A DNA stretch of 57,775 nucleotides from Angelakisella sp. (GTDB taxonomy: Bacteria > Bacillota > Clostridia > Oscillospirales > Ruminococcaceae): NCBI GenBank assembly GCA_020025195.1, contig JAHHSN010000008.1, positions 1 through 57,775 of the forward strand, read 5' to 3'. The notes under the pieces are model-generated. The model was not told where the DNA came from. It ran no database searches and saw nothing but the letters and a program-made list of their open reading frames with translations. A program made the position numbers and the translations under genes. Shown piece after piece: positions 1-9,255 of the stretch. Numbering within the stretch: position 1 is the stretch's first letter; each line of letters starts with the position of its first letter.

Positions 1-38
1 AAAGAAACCCCCGCCGAGGCTTTTGGCCTTGACGGGGG
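1..38 (-). terminator. asnS terminator
   Basis: Read on the minus strand, a GC stem (CCCCCG at 8-13 pairing with CGGGGG at 33-38, with an inner AGGC/GCCT) is followed by TTTC TTT at the window edge. It lies just after the asnS stop codon. Confidence 0.75.
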
Positions 39-56
39 AACTTATTTTTAGGGGTT

Positions 57-1451
<1,395 letters not shown>

Positions 1452-1497
1452 ACATAAATCCTTCTTTCCGGATCTTATCCGCAGAGTTAACCTCTAT

Positions 1498-1526
1498 ATT
1501 ATAGTATAACACCCCGCTTTGTGCAA
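1498..1526 (-). promoter_or_regulatory. asnS promoter
   Basis: Minus strand TTGCAC, 17-bp spacer, TATAAT. The predicted transcript start near 1491 leaves a leader of only about 40 nt. Confidence 0.75.
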
Positions 1527-1618
1527 TCATTCCGGGCTATTTTCCTCCCGGAAAGACGCGGAAAACCGCCTTGGGACAAAAGAAATCCAAAAAACTTTTC
1601 TTTTTATGAAAAAATAAC

Positions 1619-1647
1619 TTGATTTTACCTCAGCCTTCGGATATAAT
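1619..1647 (+). promoter_or_regulatory. tRNA-Ser promoter
   Basis: TTGATT at 1619-1624, 17-bp spacer, perfect TATAAT at 1642-1647. It lies 48 bases upstream of the mature tRNA 5' end. Confidence 0.8.
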
Positions 1648-1695
1648 AAATAACTGTCGGGATTCCTGCTTGACCAAATCCCACCGACATTCGAT

Positions 1696-1787
1696 GGAGA
1701 AGTCGCCTAGTTGGTCGAGGGCGCACGACTGGAAATCGTGTAGGCGTCAAAAGCGTCTCGAGAGTTCGAATCTCTCCTTCTCCGCCA
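1696..1787 (+). tRNA. tRNA-Ser(GGA)
   Basis: Acceptor arms GGAGAAG and CTTCTCC pair fully, with discriminator G and encoded CCA. The anticodon stem CACGA/TCGTG holds the loop CTGGAAA, so the anticodon is GGA. The long variable arm (TAGGCGTC...GCGTCT) is the class II form expected for serine tRNA. It has its own promoter and terminator. Confidence 0.95.
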
Positions 1788-1790
1788 CAA

Positions 1791-1826
1791 GAAGAACCTG
1801 CAGCAATGCGGGTTCTTTCTTTTTTT
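1791..1826 (+). terminator. tRNA-Ser terminator
   Basis: AGAACC and GGTTCT arms surround a short loop and are followed by TTCTTTTTTT. Confidence 0.85.
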
Positions 1827-1865
1827 GCGTTTTGTGGGGCACTCCGCCATGTAAAAGCGGATAAG

Positions 1866-1896
1866 AAAAAAGCTCCCGGTTAAGGGGAGCTTTTCT
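1866..1896 (-). terminator. Terminator of XRE membrane regulator gene
   Basis: On the minus strand AAGCTCCC pairs with GGGAGCTT and is followed by TTTTTCTTAT. Confidence 0.75.
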
Positions 1897-2499
1897 TTAG
1901 CCCTCACGGCTTTTCTTTTTGAGGAGGACGGCAAGGACAATGCCGCCGACCAGCAGGATGGCGCCCAGCACCATGAGAAAGCCGCCCATGATGGAAACCG
2001 GATTGTTCTGCGCCAAGGCGGTCATACTGTTCTCCACCACATTGCCGAACTCATCCACGATAAACTCAGAGGGGAAACTCTCTCCAAAGCTCCCGAAGGA
2101 GGCAAACATCCGGCGGGTGATAAACCGAGAAAGACCGCCTATCCCGAGAAAGGCCGCTCCCACAATTGCGATATACACCCCGGCCAGCCAACCGTAGCGG
2201 CGAAAGAGCCGCCCCAGAACGCCCGGCAAAGATTCCGCCCAGTTGGATGGGGCAGGCTTCGCGGTATCGCCCGCCGGTCCCTCCGGCTCCTCCCGGGGAA
2301 ATTCCTCCTCACTGAGGAGCCAGTCCACCGTCACACCGAATACCGAGGCCAAGGCACGGAGCTTCCCAATCTCCGGCTCCGAATCTCCCGTTTCCCACTT
2401 GCTGACCGACTGCCGGGAAACCCCCAGCCGCTCGGCAAGCGCCTCCTGGCTGAGACCCGCTCTTTTTCTGCACTGATAGATCTTTTCCGACAGCTTCAT
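1897..2499 (-). CDS. Membrane-associated XRE-family transcriptional regulator
   Basis: A 200-residue protein with an N-terminal Cro/C1-type helix-turn-helix (residues about 3-60; LSQEALAERLGVSRQSVSKWE is the typical recognition region). A linker follows, then two hydrophobic segments (about residues 95-120 and 165-190) ending in a basic KKKSREG tail. Such one-protein regulators are common in Firmicutes and probably sense something at the membrane. The sensed signal cannot be read from sequence. The gene is transcribed alone, divergently from ktrB. Repeated GGTTGC/GCAACC half-sites just upstream (2545-2597) are candidate binding sites for this regulator. Confidence 0.85.
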   Translation of the reverse strand: MKLSEKIYQCRKRAGLSQEALAERLGVSRQSVSKWETGDSEPEIGKLRALASVFGVTVDWLLSEEEFPREEPEGPAGDTAKPAPSNWAESLPGVLGRLFRRYGWLAGVYIAIVGAAFLGIGGLSRFITRRMFASFGSFGESFPSEFIVDEFGNVVENSMTALAQNNPVSIMGGFLMVLGAILLVGGIVLAVLLKKKSREG

Positions 2500-2835
2500 T
2501 TTTTGTTCCTCGCTTTCCGTTTTTCTTCCCCCATTGTATCAAATAACCGGTTGCGAAACCATCCAGCACGCTTGGAAGCGCCGCAACCGGTGGTTGCGTT
2601 TTTCAGATTTTTCCTTTTTTCCCCCCATTTATTTTGGCTTAAAGCCGCCTTCTGTTCAAACACAGCGGTTTTTTCCCGCAGCGTTGCTTTTTCCCTTGCA
2701 AAACACGACAAACTGTGATTAAATAGGTACGTATCCAAAATAGACTTAGAAAAACAGCTGACCGGCGGAGCTTCCCCCCTGTCGCTGTTCCTTCATTTTT
2801 AAGACTTTTTACCCATTATCCTAGGAGGGATCGGA
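2500..2835. other. Divergent intergenic region between XRE gene and ktrB
   Basis: About 336 bases with no convincing gene. It holds AACCGGTT at 2545-2552 and the inverted repeat GCAACC-ggt-GGTTGC at 2583-2597, near a plausible -10 (TACAAT, minus strand) of the XRE gene. Operator function is inferred. No ydaO-type c-di-AMP riboswitch was recognised before ktrB. Confidence 0.4.
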
Positions 2836-4176
2836 TTGCCCAGGAAGATAAAGTATTCTCATATGCAGGTCATTGCACTCGGCTTCTTTCTCATCATTCT
2901 CGCCGGAACGATTCTGCTCATGCTCCCCGTCTCCACCCAAAGCGGAGAATCGGCGGGACTTCTCAACTCTCTCTTCACCGTTACCTCCGCCACCTGCGTG
3001 ACGGGACTTGTGCTGCAGGATACCGCCACCTACTGGTCGCTTTTCGGACAGATCGTCATCATCATCCTCATCCAGATCGGCGGACTTGGCTTTATGACGG
3101 TCGCCACCCTGTTCCTCGCGCTGGTGCGCCACCGCTTCGGCCTCAGAGAACGTCTCGTCATGGCGGAAAGCATCAGCACCAACCGGGTCGGGGGCATCGT
3201 GAGCATCCTGCACATGGTACTCGTCGGCACCGCCCTCATCGAAGGGACCGGCGCCGTCCTGCTCTCCTTCCGCTTTATCCCGGAGTTCGGGATTGCGAAG
3301 GGCGTCTATTACAGCATTTTTCACTCCATCTCCGCCTTCTGCAACGCAGGCTTCGACCTGATGGGCACACCGGAGGCGAAGTTCTCCTCGATGATCGCCT
3401 ATTCCGATGACACCCTTGTGAGCTGCACTCTGATGGGGCTTATCGTTCTGGGAGGACTCGGCTTCCTCGTCTGGGACGACCTCATCAAGAACGGCCTCCA
3501 CTGGAAGCGCTACCGTCTGCATACCAAGCTGGTGCTCATCACCACCTCCGTTCTCATCTTCGGCGGCGCGCTCGGCTTCTATATCACCGAACGGAACAAC
3601 CTCTGCGTTGGCATGTCGGAGCATGAAAAGGTGCTGACCTCCTTCTTCAGCTCCGTCACCGCCCGTACCGCGGGCTTCAATACCACCGACACCGCCGCTC
3701 TCACCTCCGGCAGCCGCCTGCTCACCATCATCCTCATGTTTATCGGCGGCTCCTCCGGCTCCACCGCCGGCGGTATCAAGACCACCACCATCGCAGTGCT
3801 GCTCCTCGCCTGGGTCTCCGGGCTCCGCGGCGACCAGAGCAGCTACACGCTGGGTCGGAAGATTTCCGACCGGACGCTGCGGCAGGCGTTTCTCGTCTTT
3901 TTCACCAATCTTACCCTCGCCCTCACCGGCACCCTCCTCATCGCCGCCATGCAGGGACTGCCGATGGAGGATCTTCTCTTTGAAACCTTTTCCGCCATCG
4001 GCACGGTGGGTATGTCCACCGGCATCACGCGGCTCCTTTCGCCGATGTCCTGTCTCATCATCATCTTTCTGATGTTCGCCGGGCGCGTCGGCAGCGTTGC
4101 CTTTGTCATCTCACTTCAGGATAAGCGCGTCCACCCCGCGGTCACCTATCCCGAGGAAAATATCACTGTTGGTTAA
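2836..4176 (+). CDS. ktrB: Potassium uptake channel subunit KtrB
   Basis: Membrane subunit of a Ktr-type K+ uptake system. The 446-residue protein is hydrophobic throughout and shows the four M1-P-M2 repeats of the Trk/Ktr/HKT superfamily. Selectivity-filter loops include TSATCVTGL (50-58), TARTAGFNT, GSSGSTAGGIKT and GTVGMSTGI. I chose the TTG start at 2836 because AGGAGGG lies six bases upstream, in contrast to the internal ATG at codon 10, which has no such site. ktrA follows 15 bases downstream, forming a complete two-gene system. Ktr systems are usually gated by the cytoplasmic KtrA ring. Whether Na+ couples transport is not visible here. Confidence 0.93.
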   Translation: MPRKIKYSHMQVIALGFFLIILAGTILLMLPVSTQSGESAGLLNSLFTVTSATCVTGLVLQDTATYWSLFGQIVIIILIQIGGLGFMTVATLFLALVRHRFGLRERLVMAESISTNRVGGIVSILHMVLVGTALIEGTGAVLLSFRFIPEFGIAKGVYYSIFHSISAFCNAGFDLMGTPEAKFSSMIAYSDDTLVSCTLMGLIVLGGLGFLVWDDLIKNGLHWKRYRLHTKLVLITTSVLIFGGALGFYITERNNLCVGMSEHEKVLTSFFSSVTARTAGFNTTDTAALTSGSRLLTIILMFIGGSSGSTAGGIKTTTIAVLLLAWVSGLRGDQSSYTLGRKISDRTLRQAFLVFFTNLTLALTGTLLIAAMQGLPMEDLLFETFSAIGTVGMSTGITRLLSPMSCLIIIFLMFAGRVGSVAFVISLQDKRVHPAVTYPEENITVG

Positions 4177-4191
4177 GGAGGACTATTCGCT

Positions 4192-4839
4192 ATGAAATCG
4201 TTTCTGATTATCGGAATGGGCAGCTTCGGTCATCATCTCTGCCGTAAGCTCGCCGAGCATAAATGTGACATCATGGTGGTTGACCAGAACCCCGAAGCGC
4301 TGGAGGACGTGCTTCCTATGGTGGTGAGCGCCCGTGTGGCGGACTGCACCAAACTGGATGTGCTGGAGACCTTCGGCGTGCCGCAGTTCGATACCTGCTT
4401 TGTCTGCATCGGCAGCCACCTTCAGAATAACCTCGAGATTACCGACCTTCTCAAGGAACTGGGCGCCCGCCGCATCCTCTGCAAGGTGGACCGCGACATC
4501 GACGCCAAGTTCCTCAAGCGCAACGGCGCTGACAGCGTCATCTACCCCGAACGGGATATCGCCGAACGTGTCGCGGCGCGGGTCAGCGATGACCACATCT
4601 TCGACTTCATCCCCATCAGCAAGGACTTTTCCATCTACGAGATCGGGGTCCGTCCCGAATGGGTCGGCAAGACGCTCGCCGAGCTGGATTTCCGCACCAA
4701 CTACCGCCTCAACATGATCGCCTCCAAGCGAAACGGCGTAGTGACCCCCATTCTGCATGCGAACTACGTTCTCAAGGCCGAGGAGCACATTTTTGTTCTC
4801 GGCAGCAAGGACGACATTGAGCAGGCGATCAGCAACTAA
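4192..4839 (+). CDS. ktrA: Ktr potassium system regulatory subunit KtrA
   Basis: A 215-residue cytoplasmic RCK protein. The N-terminal Rossmann fold (GMGSFG at residues 8-13, acidic VVDQN end of strand 2) binds nucleotide. The C-terminal RCK_C domain (about 135-215) binds c-di-AMP in studied homologues. It forms the gating ring on KtrB, encoded 15 bases upstream. A bidirectional hairpin terminator follows. The single RCK module distinguishes it from the two-module TrkA encoded at 31950-33311. Confidence 0.93.
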   Translation: MKSFLIIGMGSFGHHLCRKLAEHKCDIMVVDQNPEALEDVLPMVVSARVADCTKLDVLETFGVPQFDTCFVCIGSHLQNNLEITDLLKELGARRILCKVDRDIDAKFLKRNGADSVIYPERDIAERVAARVSDDHIFDFIPISKDFSIYEIGVRPEWVGKTLAELDFRTNYRLNMIASKRNGVVTPILHANYVLKAEEHIFVLGSKDDIEQAISN

Positions 4840-4852
4840 TCTGAAATATAAA

Positions 4853-4893
4853 AAAAAGACCGACAGATGTCCGCTGGGACCTGCCGGTCTTTT
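4853..4893. terminator. Bidirectional terminator between ktrA and a membrane protein gene
   Basis: AAAGACCG...CAG pairs with CTG..CGGTCTTT. An A-run on the left and a T-run on the right make it usable by both converging genes. Confidence 0.85.
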
Positions 4894-4904
4894 ATTATGC
4901 GCTT

Positions 4905-5276
4905 TTACTTGCGGACACGACGCCCATCCATCGGCAGGATGAACGAAGCCAGCAGGATGATAAGATCCGCGACAGAGCCAATGATGACGATATCCGCAAA
5001 GTGAGTGCCGGCCGACGGCGGGGTCACACGGGTCAGGAGGACATTGGCGAGCATCGCGGCGGCATTGAGGGCGAGAAGCCCCCGCAGAACGCCCGGACGG
5101 AGCTTCCCCATGAACCAGAAGATGCTCACAAAGATGCCGACAAGGCTCACCGCTTCGGCGATGATGAGCACCGGCAGCCGCAGAAGCGTTCCGGTAAAAT
5201 ACTGATAGGTGGTAAGAGAAAAGCGGGTCACGGCATAGAGGAAGCAATAACCCATCAAAATATTTTTTGTGTTCAC
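4905..5276 (-). CDS. Small four-helix membrane protein, unknown function
   Basis: A 123-residue protein with four hydrophobic stretches (about 5-28, 33-56, 63-84 and 92-114) and a basic C-terminal end (DGRRVRK), which predicts an integral membrane protein. I recognise no family and no catalytic motif. It lies 18 bases downstream of a DUF4364 gene on the same strand and is probably cotranscribed with it. The gene ends at a shared terminator with ktrA. Confidence 0.7.
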   Translation of the reverse strand: MNTKNILMGYCFLYAVTRFSLTTYQYFTGTLLRLPVLIIAEAVSLVGIFVSIFWFMGKLRPGVLRGLLALNAAAMLANVLLTRVTPPSAGTHFADIVIIGSVADLIILLASFILPMDGRRVRK

Positions 5277-5294
5277 GCGATGGCTCCTTTCTCC

Positions 5295-5882
5295 TCAGAA
5301 CAGGTTTCGGTCGCTGGGGGTGAGATCCCCAAAGGTCTTCATGTCACCCGTAAGGAGTGCCATGGTGCCCTTATAAATGAGAGCCGGGTCATTGAGAAAG
5401 CGCCGTCCCACCTCCTGGCACTGCTCACGGGTGGGCAAAAAGAGCTGCAGGCTCATCAGGTCGCTTCCGATGTCGGTGACGGTGAGGGTCAGCTCGTACC
5501 CATCCCCCACCTTGTCCACCCGCACCCGGTTTTCCCTGCGGCGGCGGAGCAGGGTGAGGACGTCATCCAAAGCGAGCGCCGCGCGCTCCCGCACCGCGGC
5601 GGGCAGCTTGCCGCCGAAGGTCCGGGCCAGCTCCTTCCCGCTTTCGGTGAGGGTGCAGCCTCCCTCGGCATCCACCGTCACATGGCCCAGCTTTTTAAGG
5701 CGCAGGGCGGCCTCGGTAAATTCAAAATAATTGACCAGTGACTGCCGCTGCAGCACCTCGTTGAGCTGATCCATGGTGACGGGCTGATCCGCCTGACTGA
5801 GGATGTGGCAGATGAGCATGAGGATCTCCTCCTGCGTGGTCACGCTGCCGGGGCGCACCCCCTCGGTAAAGATCTGATCCAT
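5295..5882 (-). CDS. DUF4364 family protein (winged-helix-like)
   Basis: A 195-residue cytoplasmic protein. The N-terminal half (about residues 15-90; TQEEILMLICHIL, then LVNYFEFTEAALRLKKLGHV) matches the DUF4364 family found across Clostridia, whose start looks like a winged helix-turn-helix. The C-terminal half is a mixed alpha/beta region of unknown role. It is the first gene of a probable two-gene unit with the small membrane protein. Function is unknown, and a regulatory role is inference from the fold. Confidence 0.75.
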   Translation of the reverse strand: MDQIFTEGVRPGSVTTQEEILMLICHILSQADQPVTMDQLNEVLQRQSLVNYFEFTEAALRLKKLGHVTVDAEGGCTLTESGKELARTFGGKLPAAVRERAALALDDVLTLLRRRRENRVRVDKVGDGYELTLTVTDIGSDLMSLQLFLPTREQCQEVGRRFLNDPALIYKGTMALLTGDMKTFGDLTPSDRNLF

Positions 5883-5907
5883 CAGACGTCCCTCCCTTTC
5901 TTATGCA

Positions 5908-5950
5908 AAACGGCTCCGCCGTCCTTTTCGGGGCGTGGGCGAAGCCGTGC
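5908..5950 (-). terminator. Terminator of gene at 5956-6477
   Basis: On the minus strand CGGCTTCGCC pairs with GGCGGAGCCG and is followed by TTTTGC. The T-run is short. Confidence 0.55.
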
Positions 5951-5955
5951 GGCTG

Positions 5956-6477
5956 TTAATGAACAAATGCGGTCTTTTGGATGAGCGCCTTGACCGCTTC
6001 GGTAAAGTCTCTCGCCAGGGCCTCTCCCTCAGCGATGAGCGCCTCATCCTCCGGTTTTTTGCAGAGCCTTGCAAAAACCTCTCCCTCGCTGCGGCTCCGC
6101 GGCTTATTTTCATTGAGGGAATAGAGGGTAATAGCACGGGGATCATGGATGGCGCGTGCCACCGCGGGCGAGCGCTCCTCCAGAAGCTCGGCAAACTTGG
6201 CCTCCACCGACTGCGCCAGCACAGCGGGGTGAATATTCTCCTCGATCAGCGTTTCAGTAAGATAGGAGAGCAGGGCCCACTTCTGCGCCGTGAAGGCGCC
6301 GGAGACCTCCGCCGCCAAAAAGAGGTCGGTCATGGCAGCGCCCAGCTCGTGTCCCTTCTGGAGGTTGCCGTTCTGCTGCTGTGTCATAAATTCCCGGGCT
6401 GCCCGCTCCCCCTCTGTGAGGACCGGGTTCTGCCCGGCGTCTTCTGCCTTATAGATCTTGATGTTTTCCTCTGCCAT
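5956..6477 (-). CDS. Hypothetical soluble protein
   Basis: A 173-residue protein rich in Ala, Glu and Leu, predicted mostly helical, with no membrane segment or signal peptide. I chose the ATG at 6477 because AAAGGAG ends nine bases upstream. A TTG three codons earlier would directly abut the ribosome-binding site. I recognise no catalytic motif and give no function. It may be a clostridia-specific family of unknown function. It lies downstream of the tandem TSCPD gene on the same strand. Confidence 0.65.
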   Translation of the reverse strand: MAEENIKIYKAEDAGQNPVLTEGERAAREFMTQQQNGNLQKGHELGAAMTDLFLAAEVSGAFTAQKWALLSYLTETLIEENIHPAVLAQSVEAKFAELLEERSPAVARAIHDPRAITLYSLNENKPRSRSEGEVFARLCKKPEDEALIAEGEALARDFTEAVKALIQKTAFVH

Positions 6478-6512
6478 GCCTCTCAACTCCTTTGGAAGTG
6501 ACTGTTTGTCCT

Positions 6513-7091
6513 TTATACGCTGAGGCTGCCGGCCTCCGCAAGCGCCTTCGTCAGCTCATTGGGGCAGGAGGTCTTCCGAAGGCCGCAGCGGATCCCGCTG
6601 AGACACTCGATGACCTCCTCTGCCCGCCGTCCCCGGCAAAGTGCCGCCACCCCTTGGGTGTTGCCGGGGCAGCCTCCGATGAAGCGGATAAAATCCACCG
6701 TTCCCTCCTCGGTGAGGGAAAGCTCGATGGCGCGGGAGCAGACCCCCTTCGGCTGATAGCGGAAGACCTTCCCCGAGGCCTTGGAGACCGTGGAAGCGGG
6801 CGCCGCGCCGGTAAATTCATAGCCGGGCAGCTCCTCCAGCGCCTCCTCCAGCGCAAGGGTCAGCTCATTGGGACAGGAGGTCTCCTTAAAGCCGCAGCGG
6901 ATGCCGCTGAGCCGTCCGATGACCCCCTCAGCCCGCTGTCCCCGGCAGAGCGCCGCGAGGCCCTTGGTGTTGCCGTCGCAGCCGCCGGTGAACCGGACCG
7001 ACTCGATGACGCCGTCCTCACGGAGGGTAATATCAATCCGCCGGGAGCAGACCCCCTGCGGTTTATAGTTAAATTCCAAACTAGATTTCAA
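6513..7091 (-). CDS. Tandem TSCPD-domain protein
   Basis: Two head-to-tail copies of an approximately 80-residue cysteine-rich module. Each copy has YKPQGVCSR or YQPKGVCSR, a GGC(D/P)GNT turn, ALCRG(Q/R)RAE and a closing SGIRCG..(E/K)TSCPNEL. This is the four-cysteine TSCPD family (related to the C-terminal metal-binding end of class II ribonucleotide reductases), which usually occurs as one copy. Four Cys per copy suggest metal binding. The start is taken as TTG at 7091 behind AGGA, because the open frame further upstream overlaps the promoter -10. The inferred product has 192 residues, and the biochemical role is unknown. Confidence 0.8.
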   Translation of the reverse strand: MKSSLEFNYKPQGVCSRRIDITLREDGVIESVRFTGGCDGNTKGLAALCRGQRAEGVIGRLSGIRCGFKETSCPNELTLALEEALEELPGYEFTGAAPASTVSKASGKVFRYQPKGVCSRAIELSLTEEGTVDFIRFIGGCPGNTQGVAALCRGRRAEEVIECLSGIRCGLRKTSCPNELTKALAEAGSLSV

Positions 7092-7115
7092 CCTTTCGTC
7101 CTGTTTTACTGTTTC

Positions 7116-7145
7116 ATTATATACCCTCCGCCCTCCAAAAAGCAA
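7116..7145 (-). promoter_or_regulatory. Promoter of tandem TSCPD gene
   Basis: Minus strand TTGCTT, 18-bp spacer, perfect TATAAT. It predicts transcription start near 7109, which decides in favour of the TTG start at 7091. Confidence 0.7.
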
Positions 7146-7175
7146 TCACCCGCGGGGGAAAATCTTGCCGATCTG

Positions 7176-7204
7176 TTCTTTTCCCGTTCCGCCTGTGTTA
7201 TAAT
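7176..7204 (+). promoter_or_regulatory. Possible dnaD operon promoter
   Basis: Perfect TATAAT at 7199-7204 with a weak -35 (TTCTTT) at 17-bp spacing. It is divergent from the TSCPD promoter. Confidence 0.55.
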
Positions 7205-7247
7205 AGCAGGGTACCAATCGGGAACAGAAACGGAAGGAGAACAGCGG

Positions 7248-8255
7248 ATGGGATTTGAGATTGATTTTGGGCTTTGGGGCAGCATCTTTGCCGTGCCGAC
7301 CGCTCTGGTGGACCGCCACCTGCGCTTTTGCAGCGAAAGCCAACTAAAAGTCCTTCTGCTGGCACTCCGGGACGGAAAGAAGGAGATCGACCCCGCCGCT
7401 CTGGGAAAACGTCTGGGGCTCTCCGGGGAACAGGTTCTGGACGCGCTTACCTATTGGGAGGAATCCGGCATCTTCCGTAAAAGTGAGGAGACGCCCTTCC
7501 CCGCTACCCAAAAAGGAACCATCCCCCCGCCAACCCACGCCGCGGAGGAAAAGGTGACCCTCGAAACGGCCCCCGCCGGCAACACCATCCGGACTGTGAC
7601 CACAAGGCGGCATCTCTCCCCGGGGGAGATCAACGACCTCATGAAAAAAGACGCCCGTTTTCCCGCCCTCATCGGAGAGCTGGAGGGGCGCTTCGGGAAG
7701 GTGTTTTCCCCCACCGAACGGGAGGCGGCCGCCTATCTCTACCGCTATCTGGAGCTGGACGCCGGGTATATCCTGATGGCGGCCGCCTACTGCGCCGGGC
7801 ACGGAAAAACCAGTCTGCGCTATCTGGAAAAGACGGTCTCCGGCTGGGTGGATGACGGCATCGACACCTTTGAAAAGCTGGAGCGGCATCTCCTGCGGCT
7901 CCGGGAACGGGAGAGCGACGAGGCCCGCCTCAAAAAGCTCTTCGGGCTTCCCGAGCGAAAGCTCACCGCGCGGGAATCGGAATGCGCCGCCCGCTGGTGC
8001 CGGGAATACGCCCTTCCGGACGAGCTGCTCCGGCTGGCCTATGACCGCACCGTGGACCGCACCGGGAAGGTCTCCTTCCCCTACATGGACAAAATCCTTT
8101 CGGCGTGGCACCAAAAGGGCATCTCCTCCGCCGCGGAAGCCCAGCGGGAGGAGACGGTTGCTGCCGCCGCCCGGGGCCGGGAGGAGGCGCCCTCCTTTGA
8201 CATCGACGCCGCGAGCCGCATGATGAATGATTTTTCCGAACCGAGAGAGGAGTGA
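7248..8255 (+). CDS. DnaD-domain primosome protein with two DnaD modules
   Basis: A 335-residue replication initiation/restart protein. The N-terminal winged-helix part (residues about 1-85) is followed by two C-terminal-type DnaD/DnaB_2 modules. The first spans about 140-215 (ending YLEKTVSGWVDDGI) and the second about 225-300 (ending YMDKILSAWHQKGI, the classic YxxxILxxW motif). It starts at the ATG at 7248 behind AAGGAGA. The next gene, a DnaC-like loader, starts four bases after the stop, so the pair probably act together in loading the replicative helicase, as DnaD and DnaI do in Bacillus. That role is inferred from families. Confidence 0.88.
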   Translation: MGFEIDFGLWGSIFAVPTALVDRHLRFCSESQLKVLLLALRDGKKEIDPAALGKRLGLSGEQVLDALTYWEESGIFRKSEETPFPATQKGTIPPPTHAAEEKVTLETAPAGNTIRTVTTRRHLSPGEINDLMKKDARFPALIGELEGRFGKVFSPTEREAAAYLYRYLELDAGYILMAAAYCAGHGKTSLRYLEKTVSGWVDDGIDTFEKLERHLLRLRERESDEARLKKLFGLPERKLTARESECAARWCREYALPDELLRLAYDRTVDRTGKVSFPYMDKILSAWHQKGISSAAEAQREETVAAAARGREEAPSFDIDAASRMMNDFSEPREE

Positions 8256-8259
8256 TACC

Positions 8260-9255
8260 ATGGCAGAAGAAACGGCCCATCTGACCCCCGCCGCCATCCT
8301 CGGCCGCCGCCGCCGTGAGGCGGAACGGGACGCCGCCCTGAGAAAAGAGGAGATCTATAAGCACCTGCCCCGTCTCAGCCGCTGTGACGAGGAGGCCGCC
8401 GCGGTCTGCCGCCGCATGACCGGCGCCGCCATGGAAGGGAACACCGAGGCTCTGGTCGGGGAACGCGCCGCGCTGGACCGTCTGGTGGAGGAAAAGCGGG
8501 AGATTCTGCGGGAAGCGGGGCTTTCCGAAAGCGACCTCTCCCCCCGGTATACCTGCCCTCTCTGCCGCGATACCGGCTATGTGGAGGGGCGGCGCTGCCG
8601 CTGTCTCACCGCGCTTTTGCAGGAGGAGGCCGCCCGGCAGCTTCCCGCCGGTGTGCTCAGCTCGGTGCGGGGCTTTGACGGCTTTGACCTCAGCTTCTAT
8701 TCCGAGACGGAGACCCTGAACGGCGTTCCTCACCGGGAGGTCATGAAGACCGTTTTGGGGCGCTGCCGGGACTATGCCCTGCGCTTCGGCCCCAAGAGCG
8801 GCAATCTGCTTTTTTCCGGGCGGACGGGACTCGGCAAGACCTATCTCTCCATCTCCATCGCAAGGGAGGTCCTGGAGCGGGGCTTTTCCGTCTATTATGT
8901 CCCCGCCCAAACCATGATTGACCACTTTGAGCGGGTGCGCTTTTCCCGCAGCAGCACCCCGGGGGACGCGGACGCCACCCGGGAGATCCTCCGCTCTGAT
9001 CTTCTCATTCTGGACGACCTCGGCGCCGAGTTTGTGAACAGCTTTTCCCAGTCGGTCCTGTACAGCGTCCTCAATGAGCGTCTGGTGGCCGGGCGTCCCA
9101 CCATCATCAGCACCAATCTGGACTTTAAGCGTCTGGCCGAAACCTACTCGGAGCGCATCGTTTCCCGGCTCATCGGCAATTACACCGCGATGGCTTTTGT
9201 CGGGCGGGATATCCGCCAGCAGAAGCTCCTGCGGGAACGGGAGGCAAGAAGATGA
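8260..9255 (+). CDS. DnaC/DnaI-like ATPase (helicase loader)
   Basis: A 331-residue AAA+ ATPase. Residues about 95-120 hold a Cys cluster (CPLCRDTGYVEGRRCRC), usual in clostridial DnaC-like proteins and likely zinc-binding. The ATPase core has Walker A GRTGLGKT (near 185), Walker B LLILDDLG (near 245) and an Arg-finger region near SERIVSRL. The ATG at 8260 has GAGAGGAG upstream and lies four bases after dnaD. Its stop overlaps the tcdA start (ATGA). The inferred role is loading of DnaB/DnaC helicase with the upstream DnaD protein. Confidence 0.88.
   Translation: MAEETAHLTPAAILGRRRREAERDAALRKEEIYKHLPRLSRCDEEAAAVCRRMTGAAMEGNTEALVGERAALDRLVEEKREILREAGLSESDLSPRYTCPLCRDTGYVEGRRCRCLTALLQEEAARQLPAGVLSSVRGFDGFDLSFYSETETLNGVPHREVMKTVLGRCRDYALRFGPKSGNLLFSGRTGLGKTYLSISIAREVLERGFSVYYVPAQTMIDHFERVRFSRSSTPGDADATREILRSDLLILDDLGAEFVNSFSQSVLYSVLNERLVAGRPTIISTNLDFKRLAETYSERIVSRLIGNYTAMAFVGRDIRQQKLLREREARR

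Noticed and set aside
1452..1618. T-box leader before asnS
   Set aside because: The promoter leaves only about 40 nt of leader and no T-box core sequence is visible.
2720..2835. c-di-AMP (ydaO) riboswitch before ktrB
   Set aside because: The stretch is too short and I could not find the conserved ydaO blocks.
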